From positions 1 through 64,000 of the forward strand of contig NZ_JAUYZI010000033.1 in NCBI RefSeq assembly GCF_030700245.1: a stretch of 64,000 nucleotides of DNA, given 5' to 3'. A model generated the notes under the pieces. It was not told the origin of the DNA. It was given only the letters and a program-made list of their open reading frames with translations, and did no database searches. Source of the DNA: Methylobacterium amylolyticum. GTDB taxonomy: Bacteria; Pseudomonadota; Alphaproteobacteria; Rhizobiales; Beijerinckiaceae. Below, one piece after another: positions 26,588-34,932 of this stretch; positions within the stretch are counted from its first letter, which is position 1; every line of letters starts with the position of its first letter. The translations under genes and the position numbers were made by a program.

Positions 26588-27643
26588 GTGAGCGTCATCC
26601 CAGGCACGCCCGACCCGTTCGCCGAGGACCGCGGCGGTCCCGCCCAGCCGCTGCTCTCGGTCTCGGCGCTCTACAAGCACTTCCCCGTGCGCAAGGCGGG
26701 GGGCCGGAAGCAGGTGGTGCGCGCCGTCGACGGCGTCGACTTCGAGGTGCTGAAGGGCGAAACGCTCGGCATCGTCGGCGAGTCGGGCTGCGGCAAGTCG
26801 ACGACCGCCAAGCTGCTCATGGGGCTGATCGCGCGCGATACCGGGCAGATGCTCTACGACGGCCAGCCGGTCGGCGAGCGGTCGATGCCCTGGCGCAGCT
26901 ACCGGCGCCAGGTGCAGATGGTGTTCCAGGATTCCTACGCCTCGCTCAACCCGCGCATGACGGTGGAGCAGTCGATCGCCTTCGGCCCGAAGGTCAACGG
27001 CGTGCCGGGCCGGCAGGCGGTGGAGCGGGCGCGTGCCCTGCTCGCCCGGGTCGGGCTGGAGCCGAAGCGCTTCGCCGGGCGCTACCCGCACGAGATCTCC
27101 GGCGGCCAGCGCCAGCGGGTCAACATCGCCCGCTCGCTGGCGCTGGAACCGCGCCTCGTGCTGCTCGACGAGGCGGTCTCGGCGCTGGACAAGTCGGTGG
27201 AGGCGCAGGTGCTGAACCTCCTGCTCGACCTCAAGCAGGAGTTCGGCCTGACCTACATCTTCATCAGCCACGACCTGAACGTCGTGCGCTTCATCTCCGA
27301 CCGGGTGATGGTGATGTACCTCGGTCGGGTGGCCGAGATCGGCCCGTCCGACGCGGTGCTCGCCGCCCCGTCCCACCCCTACACCCGGGCGCTCCTGGCC
27401 TCGATGCCCTCGCTGGACCCCGACAACCGCACGCAGAAGGCCCTGCTGGCGGGCGACCCACCGAACCCGATCGACCCGCCCCCCGGCTGCCGGTTCCACC
27501 CCCGCTGCGCGCTGGCGGAACCCGTCTGCTCGGACGCCGAGCCGCCGCTCGGCGCGGTGGCGCCGCTGCACCGGGTCGCCTGCCTCGCCCGGCAGCCCGG
27601 CTCCGGCCACTCGGCCGCGCCCGCGCGGGCGCTCGCGGCATGA
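26588..27643 (+). CDS. ABC importer ATPase, OppF/DppF type
   Basis: About 351 residues from GTG 26588. It has the Walker A loop GESGCGKST, Q-loop QMVFQDSYASLNPRM, ABC signature SGGQRQR, Walker B LVLLDEAVSALD and switch histidine FISHDLNVVRF. The C-terminal oligopeptide/dipeptide extension includes GCRFHPRCALAEPVCSDAEPPL, with the cysteines that may bind an iron-sulfur cluster in this group. The family usually places the D-type ATPase gene first; here the F-type precedes it. It overlaps the next gene by four bases. Confidence 0.93.
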   Translation: MSVIPGTPDPFAEDRGGPAQPLLSVSALYKHFPVRKAGGRKQVVRAVDGVDFEVLKGETLGIVGESGCGKSTTAKLLMGLIARDTGQMLYDGQPVGERSMPWRSYRRQVQMVFQDSYASLNPRMTVEQSIAFGPKVNGVPGRQAVERARALLARVGLEPKRFAGRYPHEISGGQRQRVNIARSLALEPRLVLLDEAVSALDKSVEAQVLNLLLDLKQEFGLTYIFISHDLNVVRFISDRVMVMYLGRVAEIGPSDAVLAAPSHPYTRALLASMPSLDPDNRTQKALLAGDPPNPIDPPPGCRFHPRCALAEPVCSDAEPPLGAVAPLHRVACLARQPGSGHSAAPARALAA

Positions 27644-28746
27644 GCGCGTCCGCAGCGATCGCTTCGACGGGTGGGGTGCGGACGAACGAGGCGCGGACCG
27701 CCCCGGCGGTCGACGTCGCGGACCTGCGCGTCGCCTTCGGCAAGGTGCAGGTGGTCGACGGCGTCGACCTCGCCCTGGAGCGGGGCCAAGCCCTGGCGCT
27801 GATCGGCGAGTCGGGATCGGGCAAGAGCGTGACGCTGCGCGCGCTGCTGCGCCTGTTCCCGGAGGGGCGCAGCCGGATCGAGGGCAGGATTCACGTCGCC
27901 GGACGGGATGTGCAGGCGCTGACACGGCGCCAGCTTGCCGATTTCCGCGGCCGCGACGTCTCGATGATCTTCCAGGAGCCGCTCCTGGCGTTCGACCCCG
28001 TCTACACGGTGGGCCGACAGATCACCGAGGCGATCCTGCGTCACGAGCGCGTGTCGAAGGAGGACGCCCGCAGGCGGGCGCTCGCCCTGTTCGAGCGCGT
28101 GCGGATCCCGAGCCCCGAGCGCCGCCTGGACAACTACCCCCACGAGATGTCCGGCGGCATGCGCCAGCGGGCGATGATCGCTCTGGCGCTCGCCTGCCGG
28201 CCGCAGGTGCTGCTGGCCGACGAGCCGACGACGGCCCTCGACGCCACGGTCCAGATCCAGGTGCTGCTGCTGCTGCGCGAACTCCAGCGCGACCTCGGAC
28301 TCACGATCGTCCTCGTGACCCACGACCTCGGCGCGGCCGTCGAGGTCGCCGACCGCATCGCCGTGATGTACGCGGGGAAGATCGTCGAGACCGGCACGGC
28401 GCGCCAGGTCGTGCTCGACCCGCACCACCCCTACACGATCGGCCTGCTGCGCAGCCGCGCCGAGGGCGCGCTGGCCAAGGGCGCCCGCCTCCAGACCATC
28501 CCGGGCAGCCCGCCGGACCTTGCCGCCCGCCCGCCAGGCTGCCCGTTCGCGCCGCGCTGTTTCCTGGCCGAGCATCGCTGTCACGGCGAGATGCCGCCGG
28601 CGCGTGAGATCGCACCGGGCCACCGCGTCGCGTGCTGGCATGCGGACGAGGCGTCCGTGGCCTATCGCGTCGGCCCGACGCCGGTGCGTGCCGCGGAGCC
28701 GGCTTCGCCGGGCCCGCCTGGGAGACCGTCGGAGCAAGGCGTTTGA
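27640..28746 (+). CDS. ABC importer ATPase, OppD/DppD type
   Basis: A 368-residue ATPase. It carries Walker A GESGSGKSV, signature SGGMRQR, Walker B VLLADEPTTALD, the H-loop VLVTHDLGAAVEV and the C-terminal oligopeptide extension PPGCPFAPRCFLAEHRCHGEMPP. It pairs with the F-type ATPase to power the two permeases. The tail after residue 335 is proline/alanine-rich and not conserved, so the original C-terminus may have been extended by the junction with the following sequence. Confidence 0.92.
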   Translation: MSASAAIASTGGVRTNEARTAPAVDVADLRVAFGKVQVVDGVDLALERGQALALIGESGSGKSVTLRALLRLFPEGRSRIEGRIHVAGRDVQALTRRQLADFRGRDVSMIFQEPLLAFDPVYTVGRQITEAILRHERVSKEDARRRALALFERVRIPSPERRLDNYPHEMSGGMRQRAMIALALACRPQVLLADEPTTALDATVQIQVLLLLRELQRDLGLTIVLVTHDLGAAVEVADRIAVMYAGKIVETGTARQVVLDPHHPYTIGLLRSRAEGALAKGARLQTIPGSPPDLAARPPGCPFAPRCFLAEHRCHGEMPPAREIAPGHRVACWHADEASVAYRVGPTPVRAAEPASPGPPGRPSEQGV

Positions 28747-29381
28747 AGCCCGAGCAGAGGAAGCGAGACCGAGGTCGAAACGCTCCTTAAGCTCATTCGC
28801 GCGCAGTGCAGGATCTTCGGCTTCAAGAGTTGCAGCCCGAGCGCGACCGAGGTGTCCGATGATCGTTTCAGGCCGATCCCCGAGGTCGAGGACGAGCGCG
28901 AGATTCGGCAGCGGTAGCTCGGCTTCGAGCTTTCCGCCCTCATGCTCATGGCCGTCGCGGTCGCACCCCGCGGCGAACATCCCGGTCTGGCGCTCTCCGA
29001 CGAGCCCGGACAGCAAATCACGGAAGCCCATGGCGCCCACGTCGAATGGTTTGACGGATTAGTCCTCCAACCGTTGGGCGGCACCTCCCGTCCGCAGGAA
29101 AGCCTGTTCCACTGATCGGCTCCATTCGCGCTTCAAACTGTCGTTGGCCGATGCGGGCTCCTGGCACATCATCGACGGAAGAACGTCCATATCTCCATCG
29201 ATGTCCTCTGACGCAAACACTCAGTGCACCTTCGCCGGCAGTCGGTCGCGGGAGTCTTCAGACTTTCCAGAGCCAGACGTTGCGAGGGGCTGCTTCGGGT
29301 CATCTATTTGCGCTACCGATGCCTTGATTGCGTATGCACGCCGCATCTGCTTCGATGCTCTTTGAGGCGGAGATTTTTAGC
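28747..29381. other. Gap between ABC operon and three-gene module
   Basis: No firm gene is seen. On the minus strand from 29040 a frame of about 95 codons (MGFRDLLSGLVGERQTG, later LVLDLGDRPETIIGHLGRARAAT) has codon use like a real gene but runs antisense into the ATPase gene, so it may be the 5' remnant of a displaced gene. From about 29085 to 29380 the sequence is richer in A and T than its surroundings, consistent with an island boundary. Confidence 0.35.
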
Positions 29382-32300
29382 TCATGCGGAGCCGGCGGAC
29401 TGCTTGGCCAGCGCGATGACCTGGTCAGGGGTCGGCGGATTGGTGGGGTGGTGGCTCAGGCACAGCGGCGTGCGCAGCTTGGCCGGCTTCCCCGAGCCCT
29501 CGGTCGCGAAGTAGAATTCACCCGCGCCGAGCTTGCCGATGTCCCCGGCCGCGCCACCGCTCGCCGCCATGATCTCCTGCGCCGCCGCGATCGTGGCCGG
29601 TGCGCTCTGCCGGCCGAAGAATTGCGTCGTGCAGTTCGACACGATCTGGTTGTGCAAGCCCTTGGGCACCTGCGTCGCGACCACCATGCCGAGCCCGTAC
29701 TTGCGCCCCTGCGCCACGAGCTTGATGCCGCTGCTCAGGCTGGGGCAGGCCCGCTGCGAGGGTAGAAAGGTCTGCGCCTCGTCCACCACGTAGAGCATGC
29801 CGCGTGGACTGGGATGCTTCTTGATCCAGCCGAACAGCGTCATCTGCAACCGGTTCACGAAGTCCTCGCGGGCCGCCTCCGTCGCGAGCCCGGACAGGTT
29901 GACCACCGAGATGCGGGTGCGCGACGCGTCAGTGCCGTGGAACAGAACCTGCGGATCGAGCGCACTGCCCTTGCCCTTCAGGAGTGGATTCGTGGCGACG
30001 GAGGCGTGCAACTCGTCGGCCATCCCAGCGGCGACCTTGCCCGCGCCGCCGATCGCGCTCACCCCGTCGGGCAGGTCCGAGAGCAGCGCGGTGAAGTCTG
30101 CGAGATCACCGCCGCCGCGCTCGGCGAAGACGCGCAACGCGTCGGCCAGGACGCCCCGCTGGATCGTCTTCCGCGCGCCGGCGAGTGGCCCCAAGGTCTC
30201 GGCGGCCATCTCGACGGCCTGGGCCCGTTCGTCCCGGTCGTCGCCCAACCCCGAGAAGTCCGGCAGGACGGACAGGAACAGCGGGTTGCCTGCGTAGACC
30301 CCGGGGGTCCAGACCACCACCTCGACGCGCTCGGCATAGCGGGCGGCCTTGTCGGCGTCCGCGTCGGTGAAGGCCGCCGGCCGCTCGGGCCAGGGGGCGC
30401 CGAGCCGCGACAGGTCGTTGTTGGGGTCGATCACGATGGCCGGGATGCCGGCGAGAGCGGCCTCCTCGACGAGGCGGCGCAGCAGCACGGTCTTGCCCGA
30501 GCCGGACCCGGCGATGATCGCCGTGTGGCGCGGTAGCAGCCGGATCGGGATCGTCGCGGATCGCGCGTCGGCGCCGATCCGGTGTCCGACGGGGATCGCG
30601 TCGGGTGCGGGGGCATCAGGAGACGGCGGGGCAACGATCGCTGGAGGACGAGCGGCGCGCGCGGACGGGAGCGGCGGCATCGGGTCGGGACCCGCGCCGG
30701 CCGACACCGGAGAGCGGGATGACGCAGCGGCGATCGCGGCCGGCGTGACGGCGGGCGCACGGGCCGGGTCGGCGAGTCCGGCCTGCCGGAACAGGGTGGT
30801 GGCACGCACGGGCTTGCCCGCCCGCAGCCACGCCTCGAAGCGGTCGGCACGGCCCTCGTCCAAGGCGCGGGATTGCAGATCGCGCAGGGCGACGAGGGTG
30901 CGCAGATCCTCGTCCGACGGGTCGATCAGCCGGCCCCCGGCCGCTGCGAAGACCTCGAGGAGCTGCCGCGTCTTGGTGCCCCCCGGCACGGGGCCGCGCC
31001 GCACGATCACCAGTTCCCTGTCGGGGATGCGCGTCGAGATGCCGGAGGCGGTCAGCGCCGCGCGCAGGCGCGCCTGGAAGGCGATGGCGTTCCGGTGCTG
31101 GAGGGCGCGGTAGCAGACGTGCCGCTCGCGGTCGTTCTCGTCGCGATAGATGAACGTCAACCGCCCGTGCAACGGCGGGATCTTCTGCTCCGGCTCGCCC
31201 TTGCTCGCCACGTCGAGGGCGTCCTCCGGGTCGTCCTCCACCGCGTAGAAATTGAAGGCTGCCCGCAGCAATTCACCGAGCCCGCCCTCGTCCTCGTCGA
31301 GCAGGCCGCCGATATCGGCGGCGCGGCGGGCGGCGGCGAGGTCGAACTCGTCCTGCGTCAGCGCGGGCGATGGGCCCGGGTCGGCGCTGCTCAGGTCGTG
31401 ACAGGCCTCGGCGGCCCCCCGGGCCAGGCAGGCGCGGCGGAACGCGTCGCAGCGCATCAGGAGTGTGCGCGGCATCATGCCGGCGCCGGCGGCGGCTGCG
31501 ATCGCCGCCTCGCCGAACGGCCACGTCGGGTGGGGCGGTTCGAAGCCCGCTTCGCGATAGGCGGGCGCCAGCCGGGCCCGGATCAACGCGGCCGCGCCCG
31601 CCCGGTCGTTCATGCCCACCAGCGCGTGCGGCGGCTCGAATCGCTGGCGGAACGGCGCGAGGCCGCGCTCCTCCAGCCGCGCCCAGGAATCCTGGAGGCA
31701 GGTGATCACGGTCATCCCGCGACCGCAGACGTCGTGCATTTCGAGCAGGCCCGCGGCCAGCACCTCGGCGAGCCCGGCGCTGGTATCGAGGTCGTCCACA
31801 GCGCCGAGGCGGCTCGCGTCGATCACGCCGTCGATCTGGTCGAGCGCGACCAGCGTCGGGCCGCCGAGGCCCATGATCCACGCCATGCCGCGCACGAGGT
31901 CGACCGGCGCGGGCGGCGGCGTCCGGAACCCCAGGGCAGCGCGCTCGACCGGGTCGGCGTCGTAGCCCTGCAACCACGCATGCGCGAGGCCGACCGTGCC
32001 GAGGTCCTGCGAGCGCAGCAGGCACAGCGCGCGGAACACGTCCTGGTGTTTCAGCGCGCGCGCGGCATCGACCTTCATCAGCGCCATGACCAGCAGGTCG
32101 ACGATGCGGCGCGCGTCAACGTTCGGCGTGTTGAAGGCCGCCTCGACCTGCGCCTCGACCTTGAAGCGGCGCGCGACGCCCGCGAGCACGGCGTCGGACT
32201 GGCGCCGCCCGTCCGGCATGGCGTGCAGCAGGGCTGTGAGGAAGCTCAGGGCGGCGCTGCGCCAGAAATCCGTGAGCCCGAGCACGTCGAGCAGCACGAA

Positions 32301-32555
32301 CCAGCCGCCCGTGCTCCAGACCTCGCGCCGGACCTGGCCGACGAGGTGCGTCTTGCCGATGCCGGCCTGGCCCACGAGCACGCGCCCGTACGGCCGCCGA
32401 TCCGGGTCGCGAGCCCGCGCGTGCAGGTCGGCGACGATGCCGGGGACGAGCGACTCGTTCGGGCCACCGGTCGGCTCCGCGTCGATCCACACGCTGTCGA
32501 GGGTGCGCACCCAGTCGAAGTCGATCCGGCGCAGGGCGTCGAGGGCATCAGTCAT
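29382..32555 (-). CDS. Dual-ATPase protein: AAA/STAND-like plus HerA-like domain
   Basis: A 1057-residue protein with two separate P-loop modules. The first has Walker A GQAGIGKT at 62-69 and a Walker B-like LVALDQID at 235-242, followed by a helical AAA lid (for example PRTLLMRCDAFRRACL). A middle region (about 420-570) is followed by a Pro/Ala-rich linker near 595-655. The second module is HerA/FtsK-like (DUF87 type): Walker A GSGSGKT at 683-689, IVIDPNNDLSRLG, Walker B MLYVVDEAQTF near 921-931 and the arginine-finger-like region LVAQGRKYGLGMVVATQ. HerA domains form hexameric DNA pumps. It is the last gene of a three-gene operon with a nuclease-domain protein. The exact function is unknown; DNA translocation or defence is inferred. 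Confidence 0.85.
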   Translation of the reverse strand: MTDALDALRRIDFDWVRTLDSVWIDAEPTGGPNESLVPGIVADLHARARDPDRRPYGRVLVGQAGIGKTHLVGQVRREVWSTGGWFVLLDVLGLTDFWRSAALSFLTALLHAMPDGRRQSDAVLAGVARRFKVEAQVEAAFNTPNVDARRIVDLLVMALMKVDAARALKHQDVFRALCLLRSQDLGTVGLAHAWLQGYDADPVERAALGFRTPPPAPVDLVRGMAWIMGLGGPTLVALDQIDGVIDASRLGAVDDLDTSAGLAEVLAAGLLEMHDVCGRGMTVITCLQDSWARLEERGLAPFRQRFEPPHALVGMNDRAGAAALIRARLAPAYREAGFEPPHPTWPFGEAAIAAAAGAGMMPRTLLMRCDAFRRACLARGAAEACHDLSSADPGPSPALTQDEFDLAAARRAADIGGLLDEDEGGLGELLRAAFNFYAVEDDPEDALDVASKGEPEQKIPPLHGRLTFIYRDENDRERHVCYRALQHRNAIAFQARLRAALTASGISTRIPDRELVIVRRGPVPGGTKTRQLLEVFAAAGGRLIDPSDEDLRTLVALRDLQSRALDEGRADRFEAWLRAGKPVRATTLFRQAGLADPARAPAVTPAAIAAASSRSPVSAGAGPDPMPPLPSARAARPPAIVAPPSPDAPAPDAIPVGHRIGADARSATIPIRLLPRHTAIIAGSGSGKTVLLRRLVEEAALAGIPAIVIDPNNDLSRLGAPWPERPAAFTDADADKAARYAERVEVVVWTPGVYAGNPLFLSVLPDFSGLGDDRDERAQAVEMAAETLGPLAGARKTIQRGVLADALRVFAERGGGDLADFTALLSDLPDGVSAIGGAGKVAAGMADELHASVATNPLLKGKGSALDPQVLFHGTDASRTRISVVNLSGLATEAAREDFVNRLQMTLFGWIKKHPSPRGMLYVVDEAQTFLPSQRACPSLSSGIKLVAQGRKYGLGMVVATQVPKGLHNQIVSNCTTQFFGRQSAPATIAAAQEIMAASGGAAGDIGKLGAGEFYFATEGSGKPAKLRTPLCLSHHPTNPPTPDQVIALAKQSAGSA

Positions 32556-32564
32556 GGGCGTCGC

Positions 32565-33248
32565 TCATGCCTGGATCCAGATGAGGTGAAAGGGTTCGCC
32601 GGCTGGGCTGAACGCGGCCCTGCGCTCGGCCTGCGTCAGCGCCTTGGGATCGCTGAGCTGGCTGAGCCGGGCCGTCCCGTCACCCTTCAGGATGCGGGCG
32701 AGGCCGTCGTCCACCGTGGCGCGGTCGAGGTCGGCGAGTTCGGTCCGCAGCGCGCTGAGGCGGACGGCCCTGGCGCGCTCGCCCCCGGTGAGCGCGAGGT
32801 AGGCGTCCTCGATGCGAGCGCGCAGTTGCCGCGGGCCGGGCTTGCGCACGGTCCGCGGTCGCGGCGCCGGGGCCTTCGCCGGCGCGCGGCGCGGTGCCTC
32901 GGGCGCGGGGGCGGCCCCGGCAGGTTCGGGCGGAGCACCGATGAAGTCGGCGAGCGTACCGCCCGTCGCGCCGAGATGGCGGCCGAGCCGGGTGAGCAGG
33001 TCCCCGAGCACGCGGAAGCTCGGCGGGACGGGCGCGTCGAGGTGCGCACCGGCCCAATGCCAGCCCTTGTCCGTCACGCTCAGGATGAGCGCGCGCCCTC
33101 GCTTCTCGACCGCGACGAGGCCCGCGGAGACCAGCGCCTCCCGGTCGGGCTTGCGCACCGCGGGGACGATCTCGCCCTGCGGGGCGCCGCCGTGCCGCGC
33201 CAGGAGGCACCACAGGAGCAGCGTCTGGGCCGGCGTCGGGTCGCTCAT
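32565..33248 (-). CDS. Conserved small protein, possible winged-helix adaptor
   Basis: A 227-residue protein not recognised as a named family. The N-terminal 90 residues (TLLLWCLLARHGGAPQGEI, then REALVSAGLVAVEKRGRALILSVTDKGWHWA) read like a winged-helix domain: helices, then a beta wing. An Ala/Pro/Arg-rich linker of about 45 residues follows, then a C-terminal helical domain (QLRARIEDAYLALTGGERA, then RLSALRTELADLDRATVDDGLARIL) ending FHLIWIQA. Its start overlaps the nuclease gene stop by four bases and it ends 9 bases before the ATPase start, so it belongs to one transcript and is likely a partner or DNA-binding adaptor. Confidence 0.7.
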   Translation of the reverse strand: MSDPTPAQTLLLWCLLARHGGAPQGEIVPAVRKPDREALVSAGLVAVEKRGRALILSVTDKGWHWAGAHLDAPVPPSFRVLGDLLTRLGRHLGATGGTLADFIGAPPEPAGAAPAPEAPRRAPAKAPAPRPRTVRKPGPRQLRARIEDAYLALTGGERARAVRLSALRTELADLDRATVDDGLARILKGDGTARLSQLSDPKALTQAERRAAFSPAGEPFHLIWIQA

Positions 33249-34255
33249 CGGATCGTCACTCCCATCGGTCGCCGCAGCCGCACGACGTCGCGGATCTTCT
33301 CGACCGCGCGTTGCAGGTCGGTCTCGGCCTGCTCGTTGGTGATGCGTAGCACCAGATAGCCCGCCACCAGGAGTTCGTAGTCGCGGTGGCGGTCGGCACT
33401 GAACGTCGGATCGCGGCGGTGCTCGGGGCCGTCGAGCTCGACCACGACGCGGCCCTCGCGCCAGAGCAGGTCGACGCGCGGGGCCGTGCGGGACGGACCG
33501 AGCGGGACGCGCGCGTTGCAGGAGAACAGCGGCCCGAGTTCCGGGTCGCTCGCGAGCGCCGCCTCGACGCGCCGCTCGACCGCGCTCGCGTGGTGCGCGC
33601 GCGAACGCGGGTCGATGAAGCGGACCTCGACCGGGGCGGGATCGCGGAGGACTTCGTGGGCACCGTACAGCACCCGGTCGTAGGGCGGCACGTGAGGCGG
33701 CACTGCCGAGAACAGGGCGACGACGGCCGCCCCGTGCCGCGCACACCATTCAAGCGCCTCGACGGCAGGCGCGGCGCGGACCGGGGACGCCGGATCGACG
33801 TCCGCAACGAGCACGAGGCCCGCCGGGTCGATCGCCAGCAGCAACTGGGCGAACTCCAGGCTCTTGGCCGCCCGCCTGAACCGGGGACGCCGTCCCGCGG
33901 CGGCGTGCTTGGCCGCCGCTTTGAGCCACGGACCGTGCGATCTCGACCCGACGCCGCCCTCGCGACCGTGCCAACACGGCCACCGCGCGAGGGCGACGGC
34001 GGCGAGGTCGTCGAGCAGCCTGTCGAGGACCGCCTCGGTGGTGCGCAGCCCGTCGTTGGCGAGCACCAGACGGCTGCAAACGGCTTCGTCGGATGCCGCG
34101 AGGATGCGGCCGAGACCTTCGGAACCGATACCGGCGACGACCAGCCGTTCTCCGGCTTCGAGACGAAGGATCCGCCCGCGAAGCTCGGCGGGCGACAGCG
34201 TCGGTAATGACGATGTGCCCTGACGGTGCGGCACAGGCTCGTCGGCGATGGCCAT
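33245..34255 (-). CDS. DUF559/Vsr-like nuclease-domain protein
   Basis: A 336-residue protein from ATG 34255. The C-terminal 110 residues match the DUF559/very-short-patch-repair endonuclease fold: SAVERRVEAAL (helix with E231), VDLLW with D262, VVVELDGPEHR with E273-x-D275, a DRHRDYELLVAGYLVLRITNEQ helix/strand pair and a final helix. These give a PD-(D/E)XK-type active site. Residues 1-225 form an unrecognised alpha/beta domain (LVLVADVDPASPVRAAPAVEALEWCARHGAAVVALF) without a Walker motif. It is the first gene of the operon with the adaptor and the dual ATPase, so it is probably the effector nuclease. The longer frame upstream is a transposase remnant. Confidence 0.78.
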   Translation of the reverse strand: MAIADEPVPHRQGTSSLPTLSPAELRGRILRLEAGERLVVAGIGSEGLGRILAASDEAVCSRLVLANDGLRTTEAVLDRLLDDLAAVALARWPCWHGREGGVGSRSHGPWLKAAAKHAAAGRRPRFRRAAKSLEFAQLLLAIDPAGLVLVADVDPASPVRAAPAVEALEWCARHGAAVVALFSAVPPHVPPYDRVLYGAHEVLRDPAPVEVRFIDPRSRAHHASAVERRVEAALASDPELGPLFSCNARVPLGPSRTAPRVDLLWREGRVVVELDGPEHRRDPTFSADRHRDYELLVAGYLVLRITNEQAETDLQRAVEKIRDVVRLRRPMGVTIR

Positions 34256-34932
34256 CAGGGCTGCGGCCCGTGTTCGGTCGGTCGGCCGACCGGGATCGGA
34301 TCGCCACTCAACACACCTCGCCGGCGATCGGCTATCGTCTCGTCGCCTTGAGGTTGTCGATGCCGTTTCAACGTTGCGTCCCTGCAACCAAGCGCTCGCC
34401 GCGACGCGCGACGCACGATCGCGGCCGCAGCGGCAGCCGACATGCTCCGGTTCATTGGTGGGCGGTTTGGTGGGTGATGCCCCTCTCGAACGGGGTGGGG
34501 CCGGTGAAGCCGAGTGACGGCGCAGGCACTCGCGTTCGGCGGCCATATCCTCCTGTCGCTCACGCCGGCCGTCGATCCGATTGCGCGGCTTCGAGAGCCC
34601 GACACCGAGATCGGCGGCCACCGCGCGGCGGGACCGCCCGCTCGCCTGCGCCCGTCGCACCGCCTCGGCGCGAAACGCGGGGGTGACGGTCCGCGTCCGG
34701 TCTGCCATCGGAACCCTCCTCCGTCAGGAAAAGCGTTCACCCCGTTTGCGGGGTTAAGTCCATTGGCGACCCTGACCGGCGTCGCCCGGCATCGCGCCCG
34801 CGCGACGCAAGCACCGATTCATGAAACAGGCGAAGAACTGGGGTGGGCTGCCGCTGATGGCGTCGGCCGGCGATCCGTATTGATCTAGGCTCGGTTCGCC
34901 CCCCGGGTATTCCGACACCCACGAGGATCGCG
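34256..34932. other. Gap between three-gene module and class C beta-lactamase
   Basis: This stretch contains an IS3-type orfA remnant (described separately) and unassigned sequence. The promoters of the minus-strand three-gene operon and of the plus-strand beta-lactamase must lie here. No clear operator was found. Confidence 0.4.
34529..34708 (-). pseudogene. IS3-family OrfA N-terminal remnant
   Basis: The first 60 codons from 34708 read like the helix-turn-helix half of an IS3/IS911 OrfA protein (VTPAFRAEAVRRAQASGRSRRAVAADLGVGLS, then MAAERECLRR). After that the frame loses resemblance, the leucine zipper and catalytic OrfB are missing, and the reading frame runs into the DUF559 gene. It is a decayed piece of an insertion sequence directly upstream of the three-gene operon, evidence of past mobile-element activity at this edge. 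Confidence 0.65.

Noticed and set aside
30873..33359. An 828-codon plus-strand frame antisense to the dual ATPase and adaptor
   Set aside because: It has no recognisable domain, while the minus strand carries two P-loops and a HerA domain with correct gene spacing.
33245..34708. A single 487-residue protein from 34708 covering transposase-like and DUF559 parts
   Set aside because: The first 60 residues match an IS3 OrfA remnant and the next stretch is non-coding in character; the DUF559 protein most plausibly starts at 34255.
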